This document shows, in pieces, positions 62,636 through 64,000 of a stretch of 64,000 nucleotides of DNA; the stretch's first letter is position 1; each line of letters begins with the position of its first letter. Both the position numbers and the translations under genes were made by a program. Source of the stretch: Actinomadura rifamycini DSM 43936 (GTDB taxonomy: Bacteria > Actinomycetota > Actinomycetes > Streptosporangiales > Streptosporangiaceae); contig NZ_AULB01000016.1 in the NCBI RefSeq assembly GCF_000425065.1, positions 62,001-126,000 on the forward strand, written 5' to 3'. The notes below the pieces were generated by a model that searched no databases, had not been told where the DNA came from, and saw only the letters and a program-made list of their open reading frames with translations.

Positions 62636-62788
62636 GGACCGGCCTCCGCTCGGGCTCCCGTGACGGGACGAGCATGCCATGCGGCCGGCAGTGCGATGCC
62701 CCGCGACCTGCGGTTTCGACGAAAAGGTGATGCAGGTGAGACAACGCCCACACATCGTCGCGCGACCGCGGCCCCACTAAGCCTGTAC

Positions 62789-62806
62789 GATTCGTTTTCT
62801 TGAATC
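62789..62806. promoter_or_regulatory. GATTC-N8-GAATC inverted repeat upstream of furA
   Basis: 5-bp arms within an AT-rich patch 31-48 bases before the furA start, where autoregulatory Fur-type boxes sit in actinomycete furA-catalase operons. Binding by the encoded FurA is an inference. Confidence 0.45.
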
Positions 62807-62836
62807 ATTCGTGTTTGTGAGGGTACGTTGGGACGC

Positions 62837-63271
62837 ATGACCGCCACCGAGACGCCGAACGCCGCCGCCGAGCTGCGCGGCGCCGGGCTGCGCGTGACGG
62901 CGGCCCGGGTCGCGATCCTGGAGACCGTCCGCGCCGGGAACCACCTCGGCGTCGACGCCGTCGCCGCAGGGGTCCGCGAGCGCGTGGGCCGCGTCTCGCT
63001 GCAGGCCGTCTACGAGGCCCTGCACGCGATGACCGCGGCCGGGCTGGTGCGCCGGATCGAGCCGGCCGGCAGCCCCGCCCGGTTCGAGGGCCGCATCGGC
63101 GACAACCACCACCACCTCGTCTGCCGCCGGTGCGGCACCGTCCGGGACGTCGACTGCGCCGTGGGGCACCCGCCCTGCCTGGAGCCCGTCGACGACTCCG
63201 GATTCCTCGTCGACGAGGCGGACGTCACGTTCTGGGGCCTGTGCCCCGCCTGCCGACCCGGCCCCCGGTGA
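62837..63271 (+). CDS. furA: Fur-family repressor (FurA/CatR type)
   Basis: A 144-residue Fur protein. The winged HTH (~10-80) has '[48 protein letters not shown]'. The dimer and metal domain has '[18 protein letters not shown]' and 'GLCPACR', giving His ligands and two CxxC zinc motifs. Peroxide-sensing FurA/CatR proteins are encoded just upstream of a catalase they repress, exactly as here (catalase starts 75 bases after this stop). ATG 62837 preferred over the TTG nine bases upstream. Confidence 0.92.
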   Translation: MTATETPNAAAELRGAGLRVTAARVAILETVRAGNHLGVDAVAAGVRERVGRVSLQAVYEALHAMTAAGLVRRIEPAGSPARFEGRIGDNHHHLVCRRCGTVRDVDCAVGHPPCLEPVDDSGFLVDEADVTFWGLCPACRPGPR

Positions 63272-63345
63272 GCACGACTTCCCACGCCACGACGCACCAG
63301 AACAGCACGCAACAGAGCAGCACGCACCAGAGAGGAACCGCGCCC

Positions 63346-64000
63346 ATGTCCGAGAGGCCGACCACCACCACCGACGCCGGGATCCCCGCGCCCAGCGACG
63401 CGCACTCCCAGTCCGTCGGCCCGAACGGCCCCCTGCTGCTGCAGGACCACTACCTCATCCAGAAGATGGCGCACTTCAACCGCGAGCGCGTCCCCGAGCG
63501 CGTCGTCCATGCGAAGGGCGGCGGCGCGTACGGCGTTCTGGAGATCACCGAGGACGTCAGCCAGTTCACCCGCGCCAAGCTCTTCCAGAAGGGCGCCCGC
63601 ACCGAGTCGCTGGTGCGGTTCAGCTCCGTCGCGGGCGAGCTCGGCTCGGCCGACGCGGGCCGCGACCCGCGCGGCTTCTCGATCAAGTTCTACACCGAGG
63701 AGGGCAACTACGACCTCGTCGGCAACAACACCCCGGTCTTCTTCATCCGGGACCCGCAGAAGTTCTCCGACTTCATCCACTCGCAGAAGCGCCGCGCCGA
63801 CAACCACCTGCGCGACAACAACATGCAGTGGGACTTCTGGACGCTCTCGCCCGAGTCGGCGCACCAGGTGTCCTGGCTGATGACCGACCGCGGGACGCCC
63901 GCGTCGTGGCGGCACATGAACGGGTACGGCTCGCACACGTTCCTCTGGTACAACGCCGCCGGTGAGAAGTTCTGGGTGAAGTACCACTTCAAGACCGACC
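63346..64000 (+). CDS. Heme catalase, 5' part (runs off the window)
   Basis: A monofunctional small-subunit catalase, first 218 codons. It has '[36 protein letters not shown]' with catalytic His in 'RVVHAKG', then '[45 protein letters not shown]' with the distal Asn. It continues '[21 protein letters not shown]' and '[18 protein letters not shown]'. AGAGGAAC lies before the ATG. Dismutates H2O2; probably repressed by the adjacent FurA. The proximal Tyr lies beyond the window edge. Confidence 0.93.
   Translation, partial: MSERPTTTTDAGIPAPSDAHSQSVGPNGPLLLQDHYLIQKMAHFNRERVPERVVHAKGGGAYGVLEITEDVSQFTRAKLFQKGARTESLVRFSSVAGELGSADAGRDPRGFSIKFYTEEGNYDLVGNNTPVFFIRDPQKFSDFIHSQKRRADNHLRDNNMQWDFWTLSPESAHQVSWLMTDRGTPASWRHMNGYGSHTFLWYNAAGEKFWVKYHFKTD

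Overview
The window is very GC-rich DNA with strong third-position GC bias, frequent GTG/TTG starts, AGGAGG-type ribosome binding sites and many 1-8 base gene overlaps. Together with the families present (WYL, PucR, UTRA-GntR, DUF6461, DUF5947, FurA-catalase, an actinobacterial high-affinity hydrogenase, a FadD32/Pks13-like lipid module), this points to a filamentous actinomycete. An Actinomadura-like member of the Streptosporangiales is my best guess, from family content only. I saw no rRNA, tRNA, CRISPR array, integrase or transposase. The last gene, a catalase, runs off the right edge.

Layout. 1-9.2 kb: small metabolic and regulatory genes: a RibD-type reductase, an alpha/beta hydrolase, a VOC protein beside an internally deleted DinB remnant, a WYL regulator, two DUF6461 paralogs bracketing a divergent TetR/FAD-monooxygenase pair, an Acg-type nitroreductase and an orphan histidine kinase. 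9.3-18 kb: a GCS2-family ligase, a response regulator/kinase/DUF4153 operon, a TetR, a GntR-Nudix pair and a PucR regulator. 18.2-18.9 kb: a RelE/HigB-type toxin-antitoxin pair. 18.95-34.9 kb: the most interesting block, a lipid/polyketide cluster. It holds a crotonyl-CoA carboxylase/reductase and a 2187-residue PKS (minus strand), a divergent MFS exporter and UGT-like glycosyltransferase (plus strand), then a fatty acyl-AMP ligase and an MmpL transporter (minus strand). 35-45 kb: a zinc ribbon protein, a Ser/Gly-repeat surface protein, IclR, DUF1232, a hydrolase, an RlpA-like protein, a di-iron ferritin-like protein with LURP-one and TetR neighbours, and a chorismate mutase. 45.4-59.7 kb: a complete-looking group 1h/5 [NiFe]-hydrogenase locus in two convergent operons. 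59.9-64 kb: membrane proteins, a SnoaL-like protein, a CapA lipoprotein and furA-catalase.

How the parts may work together. In the lipid cluster the ligase would activate a fatty acid and load the N-terminal carrier of the PKS. The KS and AT would add one malonyl-type unit, possibly an alkylmalonyl unit made by the carboxylase/reductase. The ketoreductase would give a 3-hydroxy product, and the DH looks catalytically dead. The thioesterase would release or transfer the chain, the glycosyltransferase could sugar it, and MmpL and MFS could export it. This is the logic of mycolate-type 2-alkyl-3-hydroxy lipid synthesis in a different arrangement. An identical 18-base operator, TTGTCA-CGGCGA-TGACAA, lies in the PKS/MFS intergenic region and upstream of the ligase-MmpL operon, tying the transcription units into one regulon.

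The hydrogenase locus carries the large and small subunits, HypA, HypC, HypD, HypE, HypF, a second HypC-like protein, the protease, a hemerythrin, a NifU-like protein, DUF5947, two SIS-domain proteins and several tiny proteins. HypB is not in the window. The small subunit has CxxD where CxxC is usual, as in oxygen-tolerant actinobacterial enzymes.
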